From assembly GCA_964613665.1 (NCBI GenBank), contig CAZTIG010000015.1, positions 13,821 through 77,820 of the forward strand: a stretch of 64,000 nucleotides of DNA. The letters are read 5' to 3'. Positions 19,301-27,133 of this stretch are shown here, in pieces. The notes beneath the pieces are model-generated. The model did no database searches. It saw nothing but the letters and a program-made list of their open reading frames with translations, and was not told the DNA's origin. Positions within the stretch are counted from its first letter, which is position 1, and each line of letters begins with the position of its first letter. The translations under genes and the position numbers were made by a program. The DNA comes from CAZQFV01 sp964613665. Its GTDB lineage: Bacteria > Chloroflexota > Chloroflexia > DTKN01.

Positions 19301-20400
19301 ACCTGAAGCCGACAGTGGAAGAGATGCGTACGGAAGGCACGGCCCTCATCAAAGAGCTGGATGGATACCAGACGCGGTACAAGTACCAGGGCCAGTTGTA
19401 TCCAGTGAACAACATCGCCCTGTTGGTTGAGGGAACTTCTAGAGCGGCAGATGCAAAAGCGCGGGCGAAGCAGTTCATTGACCGCACGCGGGATGTGATG
19501 ATTAACCTGCGAGACTACGAGGAGTGGCTGAGCCTGCTGCGGCGCTCCGACCAGGTCTACGAAGCGCTGCTACAACTCCAAGCCAGGGAGCTGGACCGCG
19601 CTGCTACAGCCGGCCTCCTAGCCGAGTACGACAGGTTCTGCCAGGACGTCTCCGACCATCTCGAGGTCCGGAATGTGTCTGGCCTGAATGCGCACAAGCA
19701 GTTCTCAGCAAACCTGGACGACATCGAGAAGGAGCGGCAAGTCTATCTCGGTCAGATCAAATCGGAGTTTGACCAGCGTAAGGAGGCTGTCAACCGCTTC
19801 CTCGCGGCGCTCAAGTTGGACCGTCGGGTGACCACCGCCTTCAACCCAAGCAGCAGCGAAGCCTGCTACCAGGAGATGTTCGAGCAGGGCGCGACGCACA
19901 TCCGCGAGGCAGCCATCGACCGGTCTCTTCTGGAGATCGAGGCCCACGAACGAGAGCTGCTGTACGCCCGAGACATCCTCGCCTGTGTGGAACAGGAGCA
20001 AGCAGCGCCGCTACTCACGCGCCTGGAAACGGCGCGGGGTAGCCTGAAGTCGGTCGATGCTCGGGTTACACCAGCGTGGCTGCAGGGGGTGACCGAGGAG
20101 GCCTCGGCGGACGAGCGGACTGGCATTGTGCAGGCAGTTGATGAAGCGCTGGATGTTGTCCGCGCAGCACGCGTCTTGGTCAAGGGGGCAACTCGGACGG
20201 CGCCTCCAGCAGAGGGGCGGGCCAAGGCTATGTACGACCTGATCGTCGAGAGCGGCAGCCTGGACCTCAAGGCAATTGTCCTGCGCATGATGTCGGGTTC
20301 CGAAAGCGCGTCTCATGTGCTGGACGAGTCACTGGCAAGCCTGGCCGACCTCTTCCGCTCCAATTGCATCCAGATCCGGGTGGAGCGACGGCGGGACTAA
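16363..20400 (+). CDS. Very large P-loop ATPase (BrxC/PglY-like) with coiled-coil region
   Basis: A 1345-residue protein. Walker A is EGNYGEGKTSF near residue 75 and Walker B LLVVLDEPEV near 204, followed by a sensor-like VLVSMPTNF. The C-terminal half (about 840-1250) is rich in Glu, Gln, Leu and Arg heptads (LQDKLEDLTREIAEF, LNKEFEQLHQRLPGSF and similar), predicted coiled coil. The length, N-terminal ATPase and adjacent PglZ gene match the BrxC/PglY position in BREX systems. The ATG at 16363 overlaps the previous gene by 11 bases, and only 3 bases separate its stop from the PglZ start. BrxC-type ATPases are needed for BREX modification and exclusion, but their mechanism is not settled; I infer an ATP-dependent DNA-engaging scaffold. 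Confidence 0.82.
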   Translation: MSIEDLDVILKKDPIITTFPVSVFQTEPQTVEQSYLTHAKTHLSLGDTEKHVDTIFRWVSGQNKGAFIGAVEGNYGEGKTSFLVHVWAKSQERRVFTVPPFEWITLADGVDAIGAWLAYILGREHPAQAKKAKRLHEEYRRKSLEDVARETAKQTGGDYETILAALRYREEQGDRLTETTPERFLDLCAQFSELVKEVGYQGLLVVLDEPEVAAREMGKEALADVLFRLANLLHERQGQYGVLVSMPTNFLADIARRYPALTARLQARGCFPRLRDVYGPDFALDLWQRYVTEFDLGEQGRRIVSPLALQAIGQLGSSERSDLSYGPRTVVSAFSRMVYRFRETGKTYEPQDLVQDCLDEEIMAQLDYRTKVRELLQSPEVTEPTQDAVLLLAGFPGGLKVDIAQQLGMEKTLRDMARRGTLVYKTATTFGLHGLRREGAVQADPLSAAILEIEGEFAPNRATFGHTVAAFRDHVIPLLFEPRKGQQLVGWDQVCPWTKQGIDTWVGTFVGAFLQTQKHYPKRAALTVIGSVGELPGDIDVPELPVGSGPQEYDAVFHFQLRWNTEQQVPQKRLVVHPGDPAQHKFGYVGVVIDLLQGSSAPPALLDLVETESLTPLWLLNLVHHMDQETLPKEFDAPWQAMRQTMLRDMIPLFFGEDLGTQAADEIGQSVPGSGLSLLGSLFQRILLARYPKYSTLICSPHWQERVAAYVRALKSSDIPLACKRGREEWKAEGEVGPKAFGTSRMNLSNAFEGLENLVVISSAGRTAPLEVQFRMHPLEQTIADVICLERSEPQRKLKIDGKECWWIPVDDLMPIILTSGYTVEELAKVVEIGSARGTFNVTTQRGERILYCKPIDPDQMRRKLQDKLEDLTREIAEFSKLPEFHSRFDAEDIARQIAAVQDETEYERLATRLNKEFEQLHQRLPGSFDRLQEGLRITRSDVVQAAGQLASSREVASLNTIPSGKSAWVASLGRHIVGNLKPTVEEMRTEGTALIKELDGYQTRYKYQGQLYPVNNIALLVEGTSRAADAKARAKQFIDRTRDVMINLRDYEEWLSLLRRSDQVYEALLQLQARELDRAATAGLLAEYDRFCQDVSDHLEVRNVSGLNAHKQFSANLDDIEKERQVYLGQIKSEFDQRKEAVNRFLAALKLDRRVTTAFNPSSSEACYQEMFEQGATHIREAAIDRSLLEIEAHERELLYARDILACVEQEQAAPLLTRLETARGSLKSVDARVTPAWLQGVTEEASADERTGIVQAVDEALDVVRAARVLVKGATRTAPPAEGRAKAMYDLIVESGSLDLKAIVLRMMSGSESASHVLDESLASLADLFRSNCIQIRVERRRD

Positions 20401-20403
20401 CCT

Positions 20404-21525
20404 ATGGACACCGAGGGTTGTGCTGCCTGGGACATGGGGTCTATCCATCCCCGTCTTCCGATCTTGTCGGAAGCTATCGATTGCTACCCAGCGGAGTTCA
20501 CGGGCAACCCACTTCACCTGCTTTTTCTGAACGGCGCGGAGCGGATCGAACGACCGCAAGAGTTCCTCCGCCAGCTGGACGCTCCACCGCTGATGGACGA
20601 GCGAAGACAGTACGTCTCGGGCGACCTCGGCTTCTGGCCATTCCCCACATTTGACCTCAGCACACGTCCAGACCCATGGTTGGTATCGCAGCGGTTATTC
20701 GAGCGCTTTGATGAAGCACGCCGATTCCTGAATACCCAGACGCGTATCGGTCGGATCATAGAGTCCAAGGTCAAGGAGCACGAACCTGACGTGGTAACCC
20801 TCGTGATCGCAGACGGACTCTCTTACTACGATCTTCCAGAGGGGTTAGGCGCAGAGCCATGTTTGGTCAATGGCGCAAGCATCACGGAGGTCGGGTATCT
20901 GCTGGTGATAGGCAGGCCCGAGGTCTCACGACTGCTCTTTGCGGCGGGCTATCGAGAGCAGATTGGCTTCACGTACTATTCCCCAGATCCCAACAGCCTT
21001 GCCGCTCAGATCCTCTCGCGATTTGCGGATTCTCAGACTGTCAGGGTAAACTCATTCGATGAAATTCTCGCCCATCTGAGCCAGACCCACATGGGTAGGA
21101 GCTACGTCCAAATCGCCATGCCCGGGCTTGACCAGCTATGCCATGCCCACCACGACGAGCCCCCACGGGATTACTATCTGCAGCAGATCTTGCAGCGGTT
21201 CGACCGGCTCATTGCCTGTCTGGCGAAGAGGGGGCGTCGGGTGCTAGCATTTCTCACTGCGGACCACGGCATTCTGTGGCGGGAACACATTGAGGGCAAG
21301 GTCGAGGTAGTTGGAGATCTGCTCCCAGAAGACGCCCGTCACGTGCGGCACGTACAAGGGCATTTCATACGAGACTATGGCCGGTGTTGTACCAATTTTG
21401 GACAGCACTATACGCTGCTTCGTGCACCGTGTATGACCCGCAACCTCAAAAGCAACGAATGGGGCGTGCACGGAGGCATATCGGCTTGGGAATCCATTGT
21501 GCCACTGTTGATGAAACATGTATGA
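20404..21525 (+). CDS. Short PglZ-domain protein (alkaline-phosphatase-like fold)
   Basis: A 373-residue protein with the metal-site motifs of the PglZ/alkaline-phosphatase superfamily: VIADGLSYYD (Asp near 137) and FLTADHGILW (Asp-His near 287), plus His-rich stretches (LCHAHHDEP) that could complete a two-metal site. PglZ is the signature protein of BREX and is also found in other defence sets; its substrate is unknown. BREX PglZ proteins are usually 650-900 residues, so this is a compact version, essentially the catalytic core. It begins 3 bases after the large ATPase and ends 15 bases before the HerA-like gene. The superfamily call is firm, the function is not. Confidence 0.88.
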   Translation: MDTEGCAAWDMGSIHPRLPILSEAIDCYPAEFTGNPLHLLFLNGAERIERPQEFLRQLDAPPLMDERRQYVSGDLGFWPFPTFDLSTRPDPWLVSQRLFERFDEARRFLNTQTRIGRIIESKVKEHEPDVVTLVIADGLSYYDLPEGLGAEPCLVNGASITEVGYLLVIGRPEVSRLLFAAGYREQIGFTYYSPDPNSLAAQILSRFADSQTVRVNSFDEILAHLSQTHMGRSYVQIAMPGLDQLCHAHHDEPPRDYYLQQILQRFDRLIACLAKRGRRVLAFLTADHGILWREHIEGKVEVVGDLLPEDARHVRHVQGHFIRDYGRCCTNFGQHYTLLRAPCMTRNLKSNEWGVHGGISAWESIVPLLMKHV

Positions 21526-21540
21526 CTTGAAGGAGGCGGC

Positions 21541-22722
21541 ATGTACGACAATACCATCCTTGTTGGCAGTGAAGTCGACACAGGCGAGCAGGTACGTATC
21601 CGCGCGGACCAATCGCAGCGCATCCTGGTTTGTGGCAAGACGGGCACGGGCAAATCCTACACGCTAGGTGTCTGCATTGAGGAATTGGCTCGGCTGGCCC
21701 GCGACATCCTGCTGGTTATCGATGCTCAAGGTATCTTTTGGACCATGGCGGAGCCTAACCCGGTGGATCGAGAGACTGACGGATTGTGGAACTATGATCG
21801 GTCGCCCCGAGGGTTTCCCGTAAACCTGATGGTGCCGGGCGATCCCGTGGAACGATTCGGGGGCCGCGATGTTGTCGATGCAATGGAACAGCGCGGCATT
21901 CAAGTCCAGGGCCTCCGACTGAACCCCTCGGACCTAACGCCGGAGATGTGGTGCGACCTATTTGATCTAGATATCAATGAGCTCCAGGGTAGTATGCTCT
22001 TCAAAGCAGTCCGGCAGTGCGGTCAGCGTCTAGGGCGTGATTTCCTGATCGATGACGTTGCTCAAGAGGTGACCAGGCTGCGGGGCCTTGACGCCACCAA
22101 GGAGGCCATACTGCGCAAGCTAGATATGGCGCAGGATTGGCAGATCTTTGAGGACAAGGCCTATCGGGAGATATGGGAGATACTCCGCCCCGATGTGATC
22201 AATGTTCTGGATCTGAGTGTTATTGCGCAAGGAAGATATGGGCTTCGCAACCTCGTAATCGCTGTGCTCGCCAACTTTGTCTTCCGTAAGCGCACAATAG
22301 CCAGGCGTCGTGAGGCACTGGGCCTGGAGGCTGACACCAAGAAGGTTTGGCTGGTCATTGATGAGGCGCACAACTTCTGCCCCAGCGGCAAGAGCACACT
22401 GGCCAAGGAGATTCTCATTCGTTGGGCAAAGGAAGGTCGGCAGCCGGGTCTGTCCTTGCTCGTGGCCAGCCAGCAACCTGCAGCCATTGATCCGGAGATA
22501 CTGACGCAATGCGGGATCCGCATCGTGCACCGCATCACCTCGCGGGACGACTTCCGGGCCGTGGATGCGCTGAGCCAGGATTTCTTGGCAGAGGGTCTAC
22601 CGACCCGGATTAAACGGCTTACCGGGCCCGGCCAGACGCTGGTTATCGACGATGAGCGGGAGACCGTTGTTATGACTCAGGTGCGGCCTCGCCAGAGCCT
22701 CCATGGGGGCAAGGGCGCGTAG
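21541..22722 (+). CDS. HerA/VirB4-like ATPase, last gene of the defence-like operon
   Basis: A 393-residue protein starting at an ATG with AAGGAGG upstream. Walker A CGKTGTGKSYT near residues 31-41, Walker B VWLVIDEAHNF near 270, and LLVASQQPAAID, the conserved Gln-containing strand of HerA/FtsK-type motors, place it in the DUF87/HerA group. Such proteins form hexameric DNA-pumping rings and in defence islands are often paired with nucleases (NurA, Sir2). No nuclease is recognisable in this operon, so the ring may instead work with PglZ or the large ATPases. The first 20 residues look like the small beta-barrel (HAS-barrel-like) region. It replaces the Lon-like BrxL expected in a classical BREX type 4 locus. 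Confidence 0.9.
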   Translation: MYDNTILVGSEVDTGEQVRIRADQSQRILVCGKTGTGKSYTLGVCIEELARLARDILLVIDAQGIFWTMAEPNPVDRETDGLWNYDRSPRGFPVNLMVPGDPVERFGGRDVVDAMEQRGIQVQGLRLNPSDLTPEMWCDLFDLDINELQGSMLFKAVRQCGQRLGRDFLIDDVAQEVTRLRGLDATKEAILRKLDMAQDWQIFEDKAYREIWEILRPDVINVLDLSVIAQGRYGLRNLVIAVLANFVFRKRTIARRREALGLEADTKKVWLVIDEAHNFCPSGKSTLAKEILIRWAKEGRQPGLSLLVASQQPAAIDPEILTQCGIRIVHRITSRDDFRAVDALSQDFLAEGLPTRIKRLTGPGQTLVIDDERETVVMTQVRPRQSLHGGKGA

Positions 22723-22756
22723 GCGGATGGAGGGCGATCCATGCTCCGGAAATGGG

Positions 22757-22918
22757 AATACAAGACTGGTACCCGTAGCTGAGTGGCATGCCCGTATTCC
22801 TGACGAACGACTGACCGCGGCCCTCATCGACCGCCTCACGCACCGGGCCCACATCCTCGACCTCGTCGGGGAGGCCCGTCGCTTCCGGCAGCGGCTGGAA
22901 CGGGAGGCCCGGTCCTGA
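22757..22918 (+). pseudogene. IstB-like (IS21 family) C-terminal remnant
   Basis: A short open stretch encodes VPVAEWHARI, LIDRLTHRAHILDL and GEARRFRQ, which corresponds to the C-terminal end of the IstB ATPase of IS21 elements (PVEHWHE...ILDRLVHNA). The ATPase part is absent. It starts 34 bases after the defence operon and marks its right boundary as old IS insertion ground. Confidence 0.7.
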
Positions 22919-22977
22919 CCAGCCCGCCCGGCGGGGTGGGCTCACTTTCGGCCATCAAATGGGTCCAGATTCGATCA

Positions 22978-23402
22978 TCACGGCGAGACGTCTCGCCTCC
23001 AGGTGGTCCAAGTGTTTCTGTCAAGGTGAAAGGGGACCGGTTTCGCTTGACAAAAACACGTCTCCGCCGTGGCGCGCAACTCGACTTCCTGGTGAATGAG
23101 GGCATAGGGGACGCTGTAGTAATGGTGCTCGAACTCGACGTGGTAGTCGATATGGACGCGGGCCATTTTCCAGACGGCAAACTCGTAGGGCTGCGCCGGG
23201 AGTGGCTTCAGCGCCAGACGGTCCAGCAGGTCGAAGAACTCGCGGCGGGAGCGGTCATAGTCCTCCATGGGCTTGTCGTTCAGTTCGGCGAGCAGTTCGC
23301 GGATGGCCTGGTTCAGCTCGGCCAGGCTGAGGAAGGTGCGGTCGCGCAGCTGGGCCAGGATCCAGTGCTCGATCGCCTGGACCCCGACTTCGGCCTTAGT
23401 AC
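22978..23402 (-). pseudogene. IstA-like (IS21 family) transposase C-terminal fragment
   Basis: On the minus strand the sequence encodes EVGVQAIEHWILAQLR, FLSLAELNQAIRELL and ARVHIDYHVEFEHHYYSVPY, the well-conserved C-terminal third of IstA. The N-terminal catalytic part is missing; homology stops near 23402, where IS630-type DNA begins. It faces opposite to the IstB remnant, so the two probably come from different IS21 insertions or a rearranged one. Confidence 0.8.
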
Positions 23403-23473
23403 AGCGATGCGCAAATGCGCACCGGGTTTGAACTGCGGAACAAGTTCGAGTATACTGGGCTTGGAGGTGCAAG

Positions 23474-24564
23474 ATGCGTGGCCCCAAGCCCAAGTACCGG
23501 ATCGAATTAGCAACCGAAGATGCGCAGCGCTTGCGCCAGTTGGTCAACGCCCATAAAGCGGCCCAGGCCCTGGTTCTTCGCGCCCACCTGGTGTTGCTCG
23601 CGCATATGACCACTCGGACTGGAGCAATCAGCAGATTGCCCAGGCGGTGGGTTGTACGGACTGGACGGTCCGCAAGTGGCGGCGCCGGTGGACGCAAACG
23701 CACCGGCTAGAGGACTTGCCCCGGCCGGGCGCGCCGCGGCCTTTTTTCCCCCTGAAGTCCGTGCGCAAGCGACGGCGTTGGCGTGCAGCCAACGGCGGGA
23801 AAAAGGCGTGCCGCTGGTCCGTTGGAGCGCGGGGGAACTGGCGCGGCGTCTGATCGCCACGGGGCTGGTCGCCTTGATCGCGGCCAGTACAATCGGCCGG
23901 TGGCTGGCGCAGGAAAGGATCCGCCCCTGGCGCTATCACAACTGGCAGCATATTCTGGACCCGCAAGCATCCCTGGAGTGCGCCCGCCCGGTGCTGGGGC
24001 TGTACGGACAGGCGCAAAATCTGCTGCAAAACGGGACGTGGGTCGTTTGCACCGACGAGAAGACCTCGATCCAGGCCCGCGAACGAAAACAACCACCGCG
24101 GCTGGCCCAGCCGGGGCATCCGGTCCTGGTCAGTCCGCGGCACAAGCGCCAGGGGGCGCTGCAGCTCTTTGCGGCGCTGAGTGTCGCCGATGGCCAAGTG
24201 TACGGGCAGTATCGTGAGCGCAAGCGCTTTGTCGACTGCTGCGCCTTTCTGACGGGAGTCCTGATCCCGGAGGCCGTACGGCGCAAGGTACAGACCCTGG
24301 CCTTGGTGCTGGATAACGGCACGACCCATGCGCCCAAGCAGTTGGAAACGTGGTTGAAGGCTTGCGTCGCCAGTTTGCCGGAGAAGTTGGCCAGCGAAAT
24401 CTACTGGCTGCCCACGAACGCTTCCTGGCTGGACCAGATCGAGATTTGGTTCAGCGTCCTGCAGCGGAAGCTGCTGCAGCCGAACGACTTTGCCAGCGTG
24501 CAACAGCTGGAAGAGTCGATTCGGGACTTTATCAAGCTGGGCAACGAGACCGCGCAACCGATTC
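23474..24564 (+). pseudogene. IS630-family transposase, two frameshifts and truncated C-terminus
   Basis: The reading starts at ATG 23474 (MRGPKPKYRIEL, then ALVLRAHLVLLAH). It moves to the -1 frame near 23603 (DHSDWSNQQIAQAVGC.DWTVRKWRRRW, a helix-turn-helix) and again by -1 near 23745 at a T6C5 run. It continues through the DDE catalytic core: CTDEKTSIQ, LALVLDNGTTH and WLDQIEIWFSVLQRK. The last native residues are around NETAQPI; after that the frame runs into the palindrome at 24565. The second shift could be programmed slippage at TTTTTT, as some IS elements use, but two shifts plus a truncated end suggest decay. Confidence 0.8.
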
Positions 24565-24628
24565 ATGGAAGACCTCCGCCTTTCCTCCCCGGCGCAAGCG
24601 CCGGGGTTTCCAGGCGGAGGTCTTCCAT
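24565..24628. repeat. 64-bp near-perfect palindrome
   Basis: The outer arms of 17 bp (ATGGAAGACCTCCGCCT and its complement) and an inner perfect 9-bp CCCCGGCGC/GCGCCGGGG hairpin with an AA loop give an extended hairpin. It lies between the truncated IS630 gene and the left end of the IS4-like element. The bases TCTTCCAT at its right edge recur just beyond the other end of that element, so the element probably inserted beside the palindrome. Confidence 0.75.
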
Positions 24629-24630
24629 CA

Positions 24631-26042
24631 CTATCTTTGCACTTTGACTATGCCGCCAGGCGGGCGCATAGTTGCCCGGCGGTAACACCCGACCGGAACT
24701 GGTCCTCGAGCCAGATCAGGAGATTGCGTTGATGTTCGGCCTGAATCACACGACGGGCACCGCCCCAGGTGATGTGCTCCGCTGGTTGCTCGACCTGGAG
24801 CCTGGCACGCTGCTTGTCCAAGAAGTAGGCCAGGCAGGACACCAGCGTCCAGAAGCGCACGATGGCGGTGGCGCTCATCACCTGGTAGTGGTCACTGCCC
24901 AGCAAGTCTTTGTAATCCTCGAAAAGTGTCTCAATGTCCCAGCGCACTGCCAGGATGTCAATCACAGCCTGGGCATCGGCGTCGACCAGGGTGCTGCCCC
25001 AGTAACGGACCTGCGCCAGGGGCTGATCCAGGCTGTAGCGCGTGATCAGCACCAGGGTGGGACCCAGCTTGCGCACCCAGGTCCGCACGGCGTGGACGTA
25101 GACCTTGTGCCCACCTTCCTGTGCGGGCCAGGTGGCCTCCACCCAGTCGGCGTCGCCCAGGCCTGCGGCATAGGTGCTCAACTGGACCCACTCGGGCTCG
25201 CCCTCCGGCGTGCTGATCCGCATCCAGCGGTTGCTCTTCAGCCCGCCACTGAGATCCCAGTTCCGGCGGGCCGCCGCCCGCCGCACCCGGCAGCAGTGAT
25301 ACCAACTGTCGACCAGCACGTGGGTGTGCGTGTCCGACGGCGGTTGAAAGGTCTCGATCTCCGCCACCGCCAGGTCCACCTTGCTCTGGAACGGGACGCC
25401 CTCCCGTTCACAGACCGCTTTCTGGCGGTACAGCCGCGGCAGCAACGGGCAGCGCCGGCCCAGCAGGAGGTAGAGACTGGTAAACAGGCAATGTCCCGGC
25501 ACCACCTTCTTCTCCGTGGTCGAGTAGTGCTGGCCCAGACCGGCCATCTTCCGTCCTTTGGGCTTGCCGTGAACCGAATCGTCGAGGACCAGGTAACCGG
25601 TCACGAGGGTTGCCTGGGGTCGTCCCCGCCGCTTGGGTCGCTCAGCCCGCTGCCGGCGATGTTCCGCCTGAACCGCCCCGGCCAATTCCTGCCCAAAGTC
25701 GGCCTGCCAAGTACGCGCCACCTCCTCAGGAGTCCAGGGCCACAACCCCAGGAAGCGCGAAAGCCCAGACAGGCTGACCTTTTCCCACACGCTCGACAGC
25801 AGTCCCTTCAGCGTGTGCCGGCCCTCGTGCTCGATCAGTCCCAGAAGTACGGTCACGAAGTACTTCCACTGGCGGCGACTGAAGCACGAGCGGAACAGCT
25901 CCAGGTAGTTGCGCAGCGCGTCGAAAAGGCATATCATGGGCTTGGGCATGGTCCACCTCCAGGACAATGGCGTGTCGGCGCATACCATTATCCATGGAAA
26001 GGGCCATGCCCGCTACTTCAGGTTGGCAAAGTGCAAAGATAG
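24631..26042. mobile_element. IS4/IS701-like insertion sequence with 16-bp inverted repeats
   Basis: CTATCTTTGCACTTTG at 24631-24646 and its exact complement at 26027-26042 are the terminal inverted repeats. The flanks TCTTCCATCA and TCTTCCATGA look like a 10-bp target duplication with one mismatch. One full-length transposase gene fills the element on the minus strand. Confidence 0.88.
24648..25949 (-). CDS. IS4/IS701-superfamily DDE transposase
   Basis: The product has 433 residues from the ATG at 25949, which has GGAGGT five bases upstream. DDE motifs are clear: YLVLDDSVHGKPKG (first Asp), HVLVDSWYHC (second Asp) and WDIETLFEDYKDLLGSDHYQ (Glu in the conserved W.IE..F.D.K..LG context typical of IS4-superfamily enzymes). 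It is intact and flanked by matching inverted repeats, so the element may still be active. The frame extends to 25988, but the upstream part lacks a ribosome site. Family choice between IS4, IS701 and related groups needs a search. Confidence 0.9.
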   Translation of the reverse strand: MPKPMICLFDALRNYLELFRSCFSRRQWKYFVTVLLGLIEHEGRHTLKGLLSSVWEKVSLSGLSRFLGLWPWTPEEVARTWQADFGQELAGAVQAEHRRQRAERPKRRGRPQATLVTGYLVLDDSVHGKPKGRKMAGLGQHYSTTEKKVVPGHCLFTSLYLLLGRRCPLLPRLYRQKAVCEREGVPFQSKVDLAVAEIETFQPPSDTHTHVLVDSWYHCCRVRRAAARRNWDLSGGLKSNRWMRISTPEGEPEWVQLSTYAAGLGDADWVEATWPAQEGGHKVYVHAVRTWVRKLGPTLVLITRYSLDQPLAQVRYWGSTLVDADAQAVIDILAVRWDIETLFEDYKDLLGSDHYQVMSATAIVRFWTLVSCLAYFLDKQRARLQVEQPAEHITWGGARRVIQAEHQRNLLIWLEDQFRSGVTAGQLCARLAA

Positions 26043-26407
26043 TCTTCCATGAAACAGCCCTTGGGGCTCGGCAATACTGTTGACACGGCCGAGATGACAT
26101 AGTAGAATGGACCTGGCACGAGAAGCAAGGGCCGCGCGATGCGCACGGCACTCAAGAGGTGTATCTCCAGCCGGCTAGATGCTGATACGGCAAGAGGGTA
26201 GAACACCGGCTGGTCGGTGGCAAGCTGGGTGGGCTTTGCGCATGGGGACCAGTCCTGTCCGGAGCGACTCTCCCGGCCCGCGGAGGGCTGGAGCGGACCA
26301 TGTAGAACACGTCTGGCAGGCATCACTGGCGACGAGGGTGTATCATCAGCGGGACCCCTTGGTAGGCTGTGGAATAGCTCGTCGGTCGCCAGAGTGGAGG
26401 GCCTTGC
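26043..26407. other. Intergenic region, nothing recognised
   Basis: About 365 bases between the IS element and the next gene. I see no convincing gene, RNA or strong promoter; short open frames on both strands lack ribosome sites and protein-like composition. Confidence 0.4.
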
Positions 26408-27004
26408 ATGGGAAACACGGAGGCAGTGCTGGAATTCCTCGAGACCAGGGCGCCTGACGCCATCTGCGACGACTGCATCTCATACGCCACGAAAGTGGAA
26501 CCACGCCAGCAGGTCAACCAGATCGCTCGCCGTCTGGCCGGACGAGGCCTGCTCCAGCGACAACAACGCCGATGCGCGGACTGTGGGGGCATCAAGAAAT
26601 GTAATGTCTTCGCAGAAGGATCCCCGCCGGTTCCCATGATGCGTATTGCGGAAGCCGCTGTCACCTGCGCGGCCCGGCCGCTCGAGTTGAGGCCCCCCGC
26701 GCCAGACGTACGCGAAATGCGCGACCATATCGTGCGCTTCTGCCGCGGAGTTGCCGCCAAAGCACTGTCGAGCCTCCCCGATGCTGGGCCGACTCGCCTG
26801 ATTTCTGAGCTGCGAGAGGCAGAGGTCGTTCCCCCTCATCAAGCCAACATGATGCTCACGATATGCGGGCTTCGCAATTCCTATTCGTATGACAAGATCC
26901 AATTCGGCCCCCATGAAGTTGCAGTTGCGCGTGCGGCCTGGGCGATCATAGAGGCGTGGGCCGTCGAGCATCACCAAGAACTGTGGCGTCTGACAACTCG
27001 CTAA
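26408..27004 (+). CDS. Zinc-finger/HTH protein with HEPN-like C-terminus
   Basis: A 198-residue product starts at an ATG with GGAGGG upstream. The N-terminal 65 residues read LEFLETRAPDAICDDC...RQQVNQIARRL...CADCGG, a small winged-helix/zinc-ribbon module with CxxC...CxxC that I have seen in many hypothetical proteins. The C-terminal part ends with CGLRNSYSYDKIQFGP and AVARAAWAIIEAW, a pattern like the RN...Y/H helix of HEPN or DUF4145-type domains that often act as RNases or in toxin systems. The HEPN reading is tentative. It stands alone, with the ankyrin gene 130 bases downstream. Confidence 0.65.
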   Translation: MGNTEAVLEFLETRAPDAICDDCISYATKVEPRQQVNQIARRLAGRGLLQRQQRRCADCGGIKKCNVFAEGSPPVPMMRIAEAAVTCAARPLELRPPAPDVREMRDHIVRFCRGVAAKALSSLPDAGPTRLISELREAEVVPPHQANMMLTICGLRNSYSYDKIQFGPHEVAVARAAWAIIEAWAVEHHQELWRLTTR

Positions 27005-27133
27005 CGCTGGCCTGGCGGACTGGACCTGCGGAGACGATGGTCTTGCCCGTCGGCTTGCTTAAGCTCTAGCAGTGTTGCCCGCTTCCGCCGGGTAGTCTGG
27101 TTCGAGGCGGTTGGGCGGCGCGGAGGATGACCG

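Noticed and set aside
14201..22722. A standard BREX type 1 or DISARM locus
   Set aside because: No PglX methylase, BrxL, BrxA/B or DISARM helicase/DUF1998 genes are present; only PglZ and the large ATPase fit BREX.
24672..26042. A 456-residue open frame on the plus strand of the IS4-like element
   Set aside because: It is the antisense shadow of the DDE transposase, which carries the real motifs.
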